Source: Melioribacteraceae bacterium 4301-Me (lineage in GTDB: Bacteria; Bacteroidota; Ignavibacteria; Ignavibacteriales; Melioribacteraceae). From it: a DNA stretch of 64,000 nt. Below are positions 53,578 to 63,699 of the stretch, one piece after another; position 1 is the first letter of the stretch; the number at the start of each line of letters is the position of its first letter. The stretch covers positions 1 to 64,000 of the forward strand of contig JBGORM010000008.1 of the NCBI GenBank assembly GCA_041538185.1, read 5' to 3'. The notes under the pieces are model-generated. The model saw nothing but the letters and a program-made list of their open reading frames with translations. It did no database searches and was not told the origin of the DNA. A program made the position numbers and the translations under genes.

Positions 53578-54204
53578 ATGCTTTCTAAAGTATCAAATAT
53601 TGCTACAAATGACCTATTACAGCAAAAAAGCTCTGAGTACCGAAAAAAAAATTCTTTTAAAACTATATACGAAAAATATAAAACTACTGACGATGAGGCA
53701 GAACTTTCCCCTGCAGTAAAATATTTGTCTAAATTGGGATGGTCATTAAAAAGTCTTGATTATGAAGAAGACCAGAAATTATCATTTTCGTTTTCTACAG
53801 GCGGTTTTGTTTTCTTTTCAACTATTGAGTTTCTGCGCTCTAATATAATTTCTAATATAAAATTAAATATAAAAAACGAAACGGATAATTCAATTTTGTT
53901 GTTTTTTGACGTACCAGTAACCAATAGACAAGTTTATGAAAAAGAGACTAATCTTAGTTTTGATTCACTAAAAAACCTTTTTGCAAGAATTAATTATGCA
54001 AAAGAAGTTAGAGGAAATAATCTAAATGATGCATTGCTCAAGAGCTTATATATTGATTTGCTGGAACCAATTGATGCAGAATTAAAGCAAGTAGCCGGCT
54101 TAATAATTGAGTTTGTAATAAAATTTTTACCATATGAACTTCAGTTTGAAGAAAATTTATTATCTGACACAAAAATAAAACTTACCAATGTTAAAATATG
54201 TTGA
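53578..54204 (+). CDS. Unknown protein upstream of a PAS kinase
   Basis: I do not recognise this 208-residue soluble protein. It has a polar N-terminus, a likely alpha/beta core ('LSPAVKYLSKLGWSLKSLDYEEDQKLSFSFSTGGFVFFSTIEFL') and a helical C-terminal half. There is no signal peptide, membrane segment or catalytic motif. It has its own sigma-28-like promoter, which would make it a late flagellar gene, and overlaps the following kinase gene by 17 bp. Confidence 0.65.
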   Translation: MLSKVSNIATNDLLQQKSSEYRKKNSFKTIYEKYKTTDDEAELSPAVKYLSKLGWSLKSLDYEEDQKLSFSFSTGGFVFFSTIEFLRSNIISNIKLNIKNETDNSILLFFDVPVTNRQVYEKETNLSFDSLKNLFARINYAKEVRGNNLNDALLKSLYIDLLEPIDAELKQVAGLIIEFVIKFLPYELQFEENLLSDTKIKLTNVKIC

Positions 54205-56044
54205 TTATTCCGGAATAAAGAAGAAGTCACACCTCGAAGCAATTGAGGGCTATAAACTTCTTAGACAGCTCCCTGATAGTCCACCAATGTTAATTGTGGA
54301 CCAAGATTTCAGAGTAATATTTGTTAACAACAATTTTAGAAAATATTTTGATGTTAAAGAAGGTGATTTAATAAGTAAGTTAAATAGTGAGCCAAAAATT
54401 GAGAATGTAATTTTGGGTTTGAGGGAAAGCAACTACGAAAGCATCGAAGCCGAAATGTATTTTAGTGATAATGGTTACAATAATGTAAAGGTTCATATTG
54501 AACGAGCATTGATTGAAAGTAATGAATATGTTATATGCTGGTTTGTTTTTGAAAATCCTGAAATTAAATTTGAAGAAAAAATAAACAATTTTTACTCTGC
54601 CCTCGAGCATAGCAATATTCCTTTGATGATAATTAATAGTGAAGGATATATTTTATATTCTACGCCAGCATTTGAAAACGTATTGGATTTAAATTTAGAA
54701 ACATTATTTAATAATTCTCTTCTTTCAATTTTTTCATTTTACCTGAGTCAAAGTGAACTTGCATCTCTTTCAACTGCGTTGAGTAATCGTACTACATGGT
54801 ACGGTTCAATTAGTTACGAAAATAAAAAAAGAGAAATAAGCTTTTTTGACTTAATATTGGAACCTATCAACAGTTCAAATGAGTCATGGTCATTTATATT
54901 TAGAGCTAATGATATAACAAATCATATACAAAAGAATAGAGTAATTAAAAAATCAGAGAGGAGATTAAAATCAATTATAAATAATATCACAGATCTGTTG
55001 CTTATTATTTCTAAAAAAAATGATGAATATGTGTTTGTAACTGCAAACGATAATTTCTGTAACGCTTTTGAGATTAACAAGGATATTGCAGAGGGGAAGA
55101 AAATTGAAGACTTACTCGAAGAAATTTTAGTAAATAATTTCTACGGTGCTATTGATAAACTGAATAAAGAAAACAGCTTCGATACTACTTTTAAGTTTGA
55201 CCTGTTAGACGGAAAGATTTACTTCGCAAAAATGATAGAAATTGACGATAACTTAGAAAACGAGAAATTGTATGTTATATCAATTAACGATATTACTGAA
55301 AGAGAATTATATGAGAAACAGCTGCGCAAGGCTTACGAAAAGGAACTTCACTTAAATAAATTGAAATCTACTTTCTTAGAAAATATGTCGCATGAAATTA
55401 GAACTCCCATAAATGCAATTAATGGTTATTCGGAAATTATTGATGATGCTTTGAAAACAAAAGATTATGAATCAGTAGTAGAATTCATTGGAATTTTAAA
55501 AGATGTGTTTGCCCGTGTAATGAATTTATTTTCTAACATAGTTGAACTATCACAAATTGAGTCGGGAGAAACTGAAATTGAATTTGTTAAACTGAATTGT
55601 AATAAAGTCTTGAAGTCAGTCTACGGCAAAAAATTAGAAGACGCCGAAAAGAAAAAATTAAAATTTTATCTCATTCTAGAAAAAGAAGATGTTTTAATTA
55701 ATGCAGACTGGGTAAAATTGGAAAAAGTAATATACGCTCTTGTAGATAATGCAATTAAATTTACAGATGAAGGGGAAGTGATTTTAAGCTCGAGACTTTC
55801 CGGTAATGAATTGCAAATTATTGTATCTGATACAGGTAATGGAATTGATAAGCTTCAATTAAAAAGAATTTTGGAACCATTTGCTCAAGAAGCAGAAGAG
55901 GCTTATACAAGAGCTTACGACGGTGCTGGACTTGGCTTAACAATTGCCTACAAACTAACATCACTAATGAATGGAAGATTTTATATTCAGAGTGATAAAA
56001 AGAATGGAACAAAGGTAACGCTGTCTTTTAATGTTGTGAAATAA
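54188..56044 (+). CDS. Cytoplasmic PAS-domain histidine kinase
   Basis: The 618-residue protein has no transmembrane segment. Three PAS-like domains lie at about 30-120, 130-250 and 265-375 ('MLIVDQDFRVIFVNNNFRKYF', 'LMIINSEGYILYSTPAFENVL', 'ITDLLLIISKKNDEYVFVTANDNFCNAF'). Then come an intact HisKA (His402 in 'ENMSHEIRTPINAINGYSEII') and an ATPase with N box 'LVDNAIKFTDEGEV', 'VSDTGNGID' and 'GAGLGLTIAYKL'. It has no receiver, so it must signal to another protein; the receiver-HPt and receiver-DHp proteins just upstream are candidates. Confidence 0.92.
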   Translation: MLKYVDYSGIKKKSHLEAIEGYKLLRQLPDSPPMLIVDQDFRVIFVNNNFRKYFDVKEGDLISKLNSEPKIENVILGLRESNYESIEAEMYFSDNGYNNVKVHIERALIESNEYVICWFVFENPEIKFEEKINNFYSALEHSNIPLMIINSEGYILYSTPAFENVLDLNLETLFNNSLLSIFSFYLSQSELASLSTALSNRTTWYGSISYENKKREISFFDLILEPINSSNESWSFIFRANDITNHIQKNRVIKKSERRLKSIINNITDLLLIISKKNDEYVFVTANDNFCNAFEINKDIAEGKKIEDLLEEILVNNFYGAIDKLNKENSFDTTFKFDLLDGKIYFAKMIEIDDNLENEKLYVISINDITERELYEKQLRKAYEKELHLNKLKSTFLENMSHEIRTPINAINGYSEIIDDALKTKDYESVVEFIGILKDVFARVMNLFSNIVELSQIESGETEIEFVKLNCNKVLKSVYGKKLEDAEKKKLKFYLILEKEDVLINADWVKLEKVIYALVDNAIKFTDEGEVILSSRLSGNELQIIVSDTGNGIDKLQLKRILEPFAQEAEEAYTRAYDGAGLGLTIAYKLTSLMNGRFYIQSDKKNGTKVTLSFNVVK

Positions 56045-56406
56045 TTATTTGTTTTTACAAATCAGAATAATCTACAGAAATCTCTTGGGTTTTAATTAAG
56101 CGGTTCCCAAACTAACAATTAGAGACATCCAAAGAATTCCGTTAGTTAACCCAAAATTTTTCATCAGACTACGGCAGCATGCAGGCCATTGACAATCCCG
56201 TGTTGCGTGACATTCCACGAAGTGGTGAGTTCTCATCTAATCACAATGTGGTAAATCCTCATGAATTTTGTTGTTTTTAATTTTTTTATGAGCATTCTAC
56301 AATTTATTCTTCGCTTATTAAAACAATAACAGTTGCCTTATCAAAACAATAAACAGCTTAACAACAATTTATTTTCTCATCATTTTTTAGAACAAAAATT
56401 AGTTAT
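56045..56406. other. Intergenic region with degenerate palindromes
   Basis: I see no gene. TTGGG (56085-56089) with CCCAA (56106-56110), and ACTAAC (56111-56116) with GTTAGT (56141-56146), form overlapping possible hairpins that could end the kinase transcript. At 56215-56236 a 'ccacgaagtggtgagttctc' segment is imperfectly repeated at 56242-56262 and resembles the 'ccacaaggtggtgaattttc' block of the long repeat at 26231-26492. The rest is AT-rich. Confidence 0.5.
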
Positions 56407-56439
56407 GTGAGTGGTATTATATTTGATTTATTTTATGTG

Positions 56440-58065
56440 ATGAGTGAGAACTTCAATCTTTTAGACGGCATTATTGTAATTGCTTACTTATTAGCAGTTA
56501 TTGTAATTGGATTATATAATTCCAAGAACAGGGATAAAAATGTTAACGAATATTTTTTAGCAGGGAGAAACTTGAGCTGGTTTGCTGTTGGTATATCGTT
56601 ATTTGCTACGAATATTTCGAGTGAGCATTTTATAGGCTTGGCAGGTTCAGGGTCTATGAGAGGTTTGGCAGTAGGGCAATTTGAACTAATTGCAATTTTC
56701 TTGTTGATTTTATTAGGGTGGGTTATAGCACCAATTTATAAGAAGTCAGGTATATTGACAACCCCAGAATTTTTGGAAAAAAGATTTGGCTCGTCTAGCA
56801 GAAAGTTTTTTTCTGGACTTTCAATATTTACTTATATAATAACAAAAATACTAGTAACACTTTTTGCTGGCGGTATTCTGTTTAACAAAATGTTTGGCTG
56901 GAGTATTTTCTCTTCTGCAATAGTCGTAGTTCTTTTGACAGGTTTTTACACTCTTGTAGGTGGTTTTTATTCTGTTGTGAAAACGCAAGTATTCCAAGGT
57001 ATAATTTTGTTTTCAGCTGCATTAGTTTTAACAATTTTAGGACTTAATGAAATAGGTGGTTTTTCAACGTTGAAGGACAAACTTCCGTCAGAATATTTCC
57101 AAATGTTTAAGCCGGTAGACGATCCTGACTTTCCGTGGACTGGGATAGTTTTTGGTGCTCCTATAATTGCTTTTTGGTATTGGTGCGCTGATCACTACAT
57201 GGTTCAAAGAGTTTTAGGTGCTAAATCAATTAATGATGCAAGGAACGGAACAATTTTGACAGCATTTTTAAAGATTTTTCCAATTTTTATTTTAGTACTT
57301 CCCGGTTTAATTGCTGCCACATTATTCCCCGGTCTAAAAGGTGATGATGCTTATCCAGTTTTACTTTCAAGTGAAATAGTTCCTTCTGGAATTAAAGGAT
57401 TTGTAATTGCGGGATTGTTAGCTGCTATAATGTCATCACTTGCAGCGTCTTTCAATAGTATTGCAGCTTTATATACAATTGATTTTTATAAACCGACACA
57501 TCCCAATGCATCAGAAAGAACTTTGGTTTTTGTAGGAAGAATGGTAACTATTGCAGTGGTTGTTGGGGTAATCCTAATTGCTCCTTTTGTAAAAATTGTT
57601 AATTCGCAGATTTATATTTTTTTGCAAAGCACGCAAGCTTATATAAGTGCACCTATTTCTGCAGTATTTTTATTTGGATTTACAATGAAAAAAACAAATG
57701 CTCGTGCAGCGTTTACGGCTTTAATAATAGGTGAGTTTATAGGTATTTCACGGTTTATAGTTGAGATACTTATAAAGTCTAATCTTATTTCTAATTTATT
57801 CCTTGTATCTTTTGTGCAGATAAACTACTTGCACTTTACAATTTTTTTATTTCTTACATCTGCATTAATAATACTATTACTAAGTTACTTGCCTTCAACA
57901 GCAAGTGAAAAAGTAGATGAAGGATATAATTGGATGGTTAGTCTAAAGTCGTCAGAGTTAAGTTATAATAAAAATATTGTAGAATCAGGTGGATTAAAGT
58001 TCAATGTATTAATCTCAGGTTTAATTTTAATTCTTACACTAAGCTTATGGACCATTTTTATTTAA
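56440..58065 (+). CDS. Sodium:solute symporter (SSS family, sugar type)
   Basis: This is an inner-membrane symporter of about 541 residues with roughly 14 transmembrane helices. SGLT-type motifs are visible: 'GRNLSWFAVGISLFATNISSEHFIGLAGSG', 'PIYKKSGILTTPEFLEKRFG', 'WYWCADHYMVQRVLGAKS', and 'GLLAAIMSSLAASFNSIAALYTIDFY', the last containing the Na+-site region. A sugar substrate is likely from the resemblance and from the carbohydrate-binding protein next door. I prefer ATG 56440; an in-frame GTG at 56407 would add 11 residues. Neither has a clear ribosome site. Confidence 0.88.
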   Translation: MSENFNLLDGIIVIAYLLAVIVIGLYNSKNRDKNVNEYFLAGRNLSWFAVGISLFATNISSEHFIGLAGSGSMRGLAVGQFELIAIFLLILLGWVIAPIYKKSGILTTPEFLEKRFGSSSRKFFSGLSIFTYIITKILVTLFAGGILFNKMFGWSIFSSAIVVVLLTGFYTLVGGFYSVVKTQVFQGIILFSAALVLTILGLNEIGGFSTLKDKLPSEYFQMFKPVDDPDFPWTGIVFGAPIIAFWYWCADHYMVQRVLGAKSINDARNGTILTAFLKIFPIFILVLPGLIAATLFPGLKGDDAYPVLLSSEIVPSGIKGFVIAGLLAAIMSSLAASFNSIAALYTIDFYKPTHPNASERTLVFVGRMVTIAVVVGVILIAPFVKIVNSQIYIFLQSTQAYISAPISAVFLFGFTMKKTNARAAFTALIIGEFIGISRFIVEILIKSNLISNLFLVSFVQINYLHFTIFLFLTSALIILLLSYLPSTASEKVDEGYNWMVSLKSSELSYNKNIVESGGLKFNVLISGLILILTLSLWTIFI

Positions 58066-58106
58066 GAAGCAAACTTGATTCATAGAGAAAAAATTACTTT
58101 TTGGTC

Positions 58107-58129
58107 AGCCCAATAGAGATGGGCTTTTA
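58107..58129 (+). terminator. Possible terminator after the symporter gene
   Basis: AGCCCA (58107-58112) pairs with TGGGCT (58120-58125), followed by a short T-run. The stem is only 6 bp, so this is modest evidence. Confidence 0.5.
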
Positions 58130-58179
58130 CATTAAAAATAAGAATCACCATTCAATCAATTAATTAATGGGAGGCATTA

Positions 58180-60822
58180 ATGAAGAGGTTGTTTATAGTT
58201 TTTGCTTTTTTATTAGCTACTGTTGTTAACGCTCAATTTATGGTAAATCCGTTCGAAACAGCAGCAGCTGATAGTTTTTTTAACCATCCCGAACCGGGTA
58301 ACTTGCACGGGTTAGGTACAGGTCAAGGCTATGTGATTTTATCCGATACAAATGATGCTCATCAAGGTCAGAAATCCCTTAAAGTTATGTGGCATTGTAA
58401 TACTACTGAATCGTGGGGTGGTTTCAATCAGCTGATGTACTTAATTCCAATTACCGAGCATCGGTATCTTGATTTTAGTATGGCAGACCATCTTAGCATT
58501 TGGTATAAGACCATTCGCCCTTCAACTGCACCTGGTTTTGTACACATGAGATTTAAACTGCACGAAGCAGGTGGAGGAGCTGATTATTGGAACTCTCAAA
58601 ATGACCATGAAGACTGGTATTTTGAAACAGCTGTGCCTTACGATGATTCCACAGGTCAATGGCAGGAATTAATTATTCCTTTAAAAACTATTAATGGCTT
58701 TGACGGAGCTCCGCCTACAGATGAAGGATTTTCTTTACCTGGCTGGAGTGGTGCAAGAAACAATGGTGAACTGGATTTAGATAAAATTGTAGGTTATAGT
58801 ATTGAAGTTACTGCTCCACAAGTTGGAGGCGACCAATGGGCTTATGGGACAACTTTATGGGATGATCTTAGATTAATGGGTTCCAAATATGAACCTATCG
58901 CTACATTCGATAACGTGGCTGCTGACCCTAATTACTTTACTTTTGATAAAATGGAATGGGCTAATGCAAATGCTGCTCTCGATTTAACAGATGTAACAAC
59001 TGATGTTTTCCAAGGCGCTTCAAGCCTTCAAATTCATTATAAAGTAAATGCAAATCAGGACTGGGGCGGCTATGTAAATATGACCCATAAATTTGATACA
59101 CCACGAAATCTTGCTTCTAATACCGCCCTTTATTGCGCAATAAAAAATCTTGTGCCTAATAATCTACCAACCAGACTGCAGTGCAGATTTATCCTTTTTG
59201 ATGGAAGTGGAAACGGAGAAGAAAGTTGGTTCCAACTACTTAATTTTAATATTGATTCAACTTACAACGAATGGACGACCGTAAAAATTCCACTTGAATA
59301 TATCTCAGACCAAACATGGGATTTACAAAAAGGTGTGTTTATTAATCCTCCTGGACAGGGCAACGACGATGGAAAAATGGATTTGACTACTATAACTGGA
59401 TTTAAAATCGAATTTTCTGTGAACGGAAGTGATAAAGGTTCCGTAGGCGCCGATGTAATTTCCGAAGGAACAATGATGATTGATTTTATTATTCCAGCAG
59501 GCTATCAGGAAACCGATAAAACTCCCCCTGACGCACCTCAAGGTGTAACAGCTATTGCAGGCAACTATTCAAATCTTATTATTTGGAATGATGTGCCGGG
59601 CGAAAGTCAAGAAAAATATAATGTTTATTTTAGCACACAGCCAATTACAGATGTTAATGCGCCTGGTGTTAATGCAGTTAAAGTGAAAATCCCTGAAGGT
59701 GTAAGTCAAGTTGAACATCTTTTACGTTCACCAGTAAGGGATACAACTCTTACTTACTATTATGCGGTTACTTGTACAGATAAAGCAGGGAATGTTTCAG
59801 TAGTAAGTGAGAATTCATCTGCGACTAACACTGCAAAGGGTGTTCCTGTAATTTCACTAAATCCTCCTGCAAATTTTAATCCTGATGGCGATTTGAGTGA
59901 ATGGTCTGGCATTCAACCGATTGAAATTGCAATAAGCAAAGGAACAGGCTTCCCTGCACCTAATACATTTGTAACAGACGATGCGGATTGTTCTGCTAAG
60001 GCTTACCTTGCAATTGATAACCAATACTTATATGTTGCTTTTGATGTTGATGATGACATTGTTAATCCATCTTCCCAAGCAGCGTCTTATTTAAACGATT
60101 CACCCGACTTATTTATTGGCTTATATAACATGAGTGGTGTTCCTCATAGTGCGTATCAAAGAGGGAAACAGCCGGATTATCATATTCGTTTTAATATTGG
60201 CGCTGTTAGAAGTGAGGGTGGAGCTGATATTGATACTGTAATGAAACCTGGCCCAAATTACTTCTGGGGAGAAAAATTCCCAAGCGGGTATACTGTAGAA
60301 GCTAAAATTTCGTTAGATGATCTTATGAACAAAAGAAATTCCCCTGATGCAAGGAAAGATACAATTTATGTTAAGAAAGGTTTTAGAGTCCCTATAGATT
60401 TTTCAATAAATGATAATGACACCGGTGATAGAGACGGCATACTTTGTTACTCTCCGTATAATCAGGATCAATCATGGGCAGATGCTTCAAGATGGTTGTG
60501 GACTTGGATTGGGGATGCAATGGAACCTGTTACAAGTGTTAAAAATGAATCGGTCCCTGTTCAATATTCTTTGGAACAGAATTATCCTAATCCCTTCAAC
60601 CCAACAACACAAATTAAATACTCAATTGCAAGGCCAGGTCTAGTGACTTTAAGAGTTTATGATATTTTGGGTCGTTTAGTAAAAGAACTTGTAAATCAAA
60701 ATCAAGAAGCTGGACAGTACACAATTAATTTTAATGCTTCGGGATTAGCAAGCGGTATTTATTTATATAAGTTAGAAAGTGGTTCGTTTACAAGTGTGAA
60801 AAAATTAATGCTTATAAAGTGA
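58180..60822 (+). CDS. Secreted carbohydrate-binding protein with T9SS sorting domain
   Basis: The 880-residue extracellular protein has a signal peptide (1-18). Two related beta-sandwich domains of about 210 residues follow (about 20-230 and 235-445), with parallel 'GQKSLKVMWHCNTTESWGGFNQL' and 'GASSLQIHYKVNANQDWGGYVNM' segments resembling CBM11-type glycan-binding domains. Next are an Fn3-like domain (about 450-550), a CBM9-like domain ('GDLSEWSGIQPIEIAI...AYLAIDNQYLYVAFDVDDDIV', about 570-780), and a type IX C-terminal sorting domain ('NYPNPFNPTTQIKYSI...GIYLYKLESG'). No catalytic motif is visible, so it may be a glycan-binding or scaffold protein. Confidence 0.88.
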   Translation: MKRLFIVFAFLLATVVNAQFMVNPFETAAADSFFNHPEPGNLHGLGTGQGYVILSDTNDAHQGQKSLKVMWHCNTTESWGGFNQLMYLIPITEHRYLDFSMADHLSIWYKTIRPSTAPGFVHMRFKLHEAGGGADYWNSQNDHEDWYFETAVPYDDSTGQWQELIIPLKTINGFDGAPPTDEGFSLPGWSGARNNGELDLDKIVGYSIEVTAPQVGGDQWAYGTTLWDDLRLMGSKYEPIATFDNVAADPNYFTFDKMEWANANAALDLTDVTTDVFQGASSLQIHYKVNANQDWGGYVNMTHKFDTPRNLASNTALYCAIKNLVPNNLPTRLQCRFILFDGSGNGEESWFQLLNFNIDSTYNEWTTVKIPLEYISDQTWDLQKGVFINPPGQGNDDGKMDLTTITGFKIEFSVNGSDKGSVGADVISEGTMMIDFIIPAGYQETDKTPPDAPQGVTAIAGNYSNLIIWNDVPGESQEKYNVYFSTQPITDVNAPGVNAVKVKIPEGVSQVEHLLRSPVRDTTLTYYYAVTCTDKAGNVSVVSENSSATNTAKGVPVISLNPPANFNPDGDLSEWSGIQPIEIAISKGTGFPAPNTFVTDDADCSAKAYLAIDNQYLYVAFDVDDDIVNPSSQAASYLNDSPDLFIGLYNMSGVPHSAYQRGKQPDYHIRFNIGAVRSEGGADIDTVMKPGPNYFWGEKFPSGYTVEAKISLDDLMNKRNSPDARKDTIYVKKGFRVPIDFSINDNDTGDRDGILCYSPYNQDQSWADASRWLWTWIGDAMEPVTSVKNESVPVQYSLEQNYPNPFNPTTQIKYSIARPGLVTLRVYDILGRLVKELVNQNQEAGQYTINFNASGLASGIYLYKLESGSFTSVKKLMLIK

Positions 60823-60829
60823 TTTATAC

Positions 60830-60913
60830 ATGGGGTTGTCTGAAAGTAAAGTGAAGATATAACATGAACTATACGAACTTTTTATTCGAGCTTTGCTTTT
60901 TAGCCAACCCCAT
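60830..60913. repeat. Spaced 9-bp inverted repeat in intergenic gap
   Basis: ATGGGGTTG (60830-60838) is repeated inverted as CAACCCCAT (60905-60913), 66 bp apart, between the T9SS protein and the TonB receptor genes. It could form a long-range stem in a leader RNA or mark a relic of an inserted element. No T-run follows. Confidence 0.4.
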
Positions 60914-60974
60914 ATCCTTGTTATATGGATACGATGATTAATAGACAATCATTATAAATTGGAGGGATTTTAAC

Positions 60975-63677
60975 TTGGCACGTATATACAACCTTACTTA
61001 TTGTCTATCTGCTTTTATATTATTTTCTATTTTCACCATAACTACTTATGCTGGTACTACGGGTAAACTTGTTGGCAAGGTAACTGATAAAGAATCTGGC
61101 GAGCCTGTGGTGGGTGCAAATGTAATTGTTGAAGGTACAAATTTTGGTGCTGCTGCTGATATTGACGGCTATTATTATATAAATAGTATTCCCCCGGGAG
61201 TTTATAATGTAACAGTAAGTTCAGTCGGCTATCAGAAAACAAGAATTACTAATGTTGTTATTAGAATAGATTTAACAACAAGGTTAGATGTTGAGCTAAC
61301 GTCGACAGCTGTAAGCATTGGCGAAGTTGTAATAGAAGCCAAACAGCCGCTGATTACAAAAGATTTAACTTCTTCTTCTGCAATTGTTACTGCAGAACAA
61401 ATTAAGGCAATGCCTGTAGAGAACATTAATCAAGTAATTAATTTGCAGGCAGGTGTTGTTAATGGCCATTTTAGAGGCGGTAGGGCAAACGAAGTTGCTT
61501 ATCTTATAGATGGAATTCCAGTAAATGACGCATTCAATAATTCTCTTTCTTTGGATGTAGAAAACAATTCAATTAGACAAATGGAGGCAATCAGCGGGAC
61601 TTTTAATGCTGAGTATGGGCAAGCTATGTCTGGAATTGTAAATATTGTTACTAAAGATGGTACACAAAAGTTTGAAGGTACAATTTCTGTTTACGGTGGA
61701 AATTATTTTTCGAATCATTCCGATATTTTCCCTAATATTGATAAATTTAATTTAGGCGGCCCACGGGATTTTCAATTTACGTTCGGCGGTCCTACTAAGT
61801 TAATTAATAACTTAACTTTTTTTCTAACCGGTAGATACTACAAAGATAATGGATATATTTTTGGTAAAAGGGTATATAACACTTGGGATAACAGGCCGTA
61901 TTTCCCAAATCCAAGTGACCCAAATTTTTATATTAATAGAAACACAGGTGATGGTGCTTATGTTTCTATGAATCCTGCAGAAAGAAAATCTTTTAATGGC
62001 AAGCTTACTTATAATTTACCTAATTGGAAGTTTAGTTATAGTTTCTTTTGGGATGATAACTGGAATAAGTATTATAATCATGCATATCGCTTAACGCCAG
62101 ATGCAATAAAAAATCATTATAGAGTTAATACAATTAACGCCTTGCAAATTGCATATTATCCTTCCCACAATACATTCGCAACTCTTAAACTTTCAGCAAA
62201 TCTAAATAAATACTGGGGTTATCTGTATCCAGACCCCTATGATCCAAGATACGTTGACCCTAATCAAGGCAGTCCTCTTTCAAATTACACTTTTTACTCC
62301 GGCGGTAATGAAACTGATAGATATAACCGATATACATTGACTTATATTGCTCAATTTGCAATAGAATCTCAGCTATCCAAAGAACATAAAGTGAAATTTG
62401 GTGCTGATGTAAAATTGAACAAACTGTTTTACCATTGGATGGATATTAGAAATTTAACCGAAGGTCAATTAGACAATCAAGGTAATCCAATTTTTACTTT
62501 GGGATATAGTGACCCTGGTACAAAATATAATGATATTTACAGCGGTGATGGTTTTCGTAAACCTTATGAACTTGCAGTATATGTTCAAGATAAAATGGAA
62601 TATGATATTATGATTATTAATGCTGGACTTAGATTCGATTATTTTAATCCCAATGCCGATTTACCTGTTGATATTAGAAACCCTCTTAATAATCCTAATT
62701 TCCCTGGAGCTTACGAGAGAAAGAAAGCTGGAATAGAATATCAAGTAAGTCCCCGACTTGGCGTTTCATTCCCTATCTCTGATAAAGGAGCTATACATTT
62801 TTCCTACGGCCATTTTTTCCAAATTCCATCATTCGAAAATCTTTATTCAAATAGTTCTTATATTATTGACCAAACTACTTCCCTTTCTTCTGTGGTTGGT
62901 AATCCTGAACTAAAAGCTCAAAAAACAATAAAGTATGAGTTAGGTCTTCAACAAGTCCTTTTCAATGATGTATCTATTGATGCAACTGTTTATTACAGCG
63001 ATATCCGTAATTTGCTTGGAATGGAAATACTGCAAACCTATGAGGGATTTTTATTTGGTAGATTTATTAACAGAGATTATGGAAATGTAAAAGGATTAAT
63101 TATAACTCTGGATAAAAGATTTTCTAATTTCTTCTCTGCTAAAATTGATTACACATATCAAATAGCAGAGGGTAATGCATCTGACCCATTTGAAGTTTAT
63201 TATAACAATACAGCAGACCCGCCGGTTGAATCCAATAAAAAAACTGTTCCTCTTAATTGGGACCAAACACATACATTAAACCTTTCGCTTACAATAGGTA
63301 ATCCTACGGATTGGACAATTGGACTTATTTTTAACTACGGGTCTGGCGCACCCTATACAGTTGAACCGCGATACACACTTGGATTAAGATTCGAAAACAA
63401 CGGACGTAAACCTGCTGTTTATAACCTCGACTTAAAAGCTAATAAGCATTTTAATATTCTTGGTTACGAATTCAACACATTTATACTTGTTTATAATCTG
63501 CTTGACATTAAAAATGAATATGGCGTTTACGGCTCATCTGGTAGAGCAGGAATTGACCTTAATACAAAATTTGCTGGGCCTGTAATAGGATTAAATACAA
63601 TTGAAGAGTACGTAATAAATCCTTCTTTTTATTCTGCTCCACGGAGAATAGCAATTGGATTTAATGTTGGTTTTTAA
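60975..63677 (+). CDS. TonB-dependent receptor with N-terminal regulatory domain
   Basis: The 900-residue outer-membrane protein has a signal peptide (to about 26), a carboxypeptidase-regulatory-like domain ('GKLVGKVTDKESGEPVVGANVIVEGTNFGAAADIDGYYYI', about 30-110), a plug ('VTAEQIKAMPVENINQVINLQAGVV...RGGRANEVAYLIDGIPVNDAF...IVNIVTKDG') and a beta barrel with a C-terminal aromatic-rich strand ending in Phe. It probably imports glycans, given its neighbours. The start is TTG 60975: GGAGGG (60961-60966) is well placed and no ATG lies nearby. Confidence 0.93.
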   Translation: MARIYNLTYCLSAFILFSIFTITTYAGTTGKLVGKVTDKESGEPVVGANVIVEGTNFGAAADIDGYYYINSIPPGVYNVTVSSVGYQKTRITNVVIRIDLTTRLDVELTSTAVSIGEVVIEAKQPLITKDLTSSSAIVTAEQIKAMPVENINQVINLQAGVVNGHFRGGRANEVAYLIDGIPVNDAFNNSLSLDVENNSIRQMEAISGTFNAEYGQAMSGIVNIVTKDGTQKFEGTISVYGGNYFSNHSDIFPNIDKFNLGGPRDFQFTFGGPTKLINNLTFFLTGRYYKDNGYIFGKRVYNTWDNRPYFPNPSDPNFYINRNTGDGAYVSMNPAERKSFNGKLTYNLPNWKFSYSFFWDDNWNKYYNHAYRLTPDAIKNHYRVNTINALQIAYYPSHNTFATLKLSANLNKYWGYLYPDPYDPRYVDPNQGSPLSNYTFYSGGNETDRYNRYTLTYIAQFAIESQLSKEHKVKFGADVKLNKLFYHWMDIRNLTEGQLDNQGNPIFTLGYSDPGTKYNDIYSGDGFRKPYELAVYVQDKMEYDIMIINAGLRFDYFNPNADLPVDIRNPLNNPNFPGAYERKKAGIEYQVSPRLGVSFPISDKGAIHFSYGHFFQIPSFENLYSNSSYIIDQTTSLSSVVGNPELKAQKTIKYELGLQQVLFNDVSIDATVYYSDIRNLLGMEILQTYEGFLFGRFINRDYGNVKGLIITLDKRFSNFFSAKIDYTYQIAEGNASDPFEVYYNNTADPPVESNKKTVPLNWDQTHTLNLSLTIGNPTDWTIGLIFNYGSGAPYTVEPRYTLGLRFENNGRKPAVYNLDLKANKHFNILGYEFNTFILVYNLLDIKNEYGVYGSSGRAGIDLNTKFAGPVIGLNTIEEYVINPSFYSAPRRIAIGFNVGF

Positions 63678-63699
63678 TTACTGAAAGTGAGGAGAACTA

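Noticed and set aside
56411..56426. Sigma-54-like TGGTATTATATTTGAT before the symporter
   Set aside because: The GC/-12 part is missing, and the implied start site falls at or beyond the likely start codon.
60830..60913. Intrinsic terminator after the T9SS gene
   Set aside because: The 9-bp arms are 66 bp apart and no T-run follows the second arm, so I list it only as an inverted repeat.
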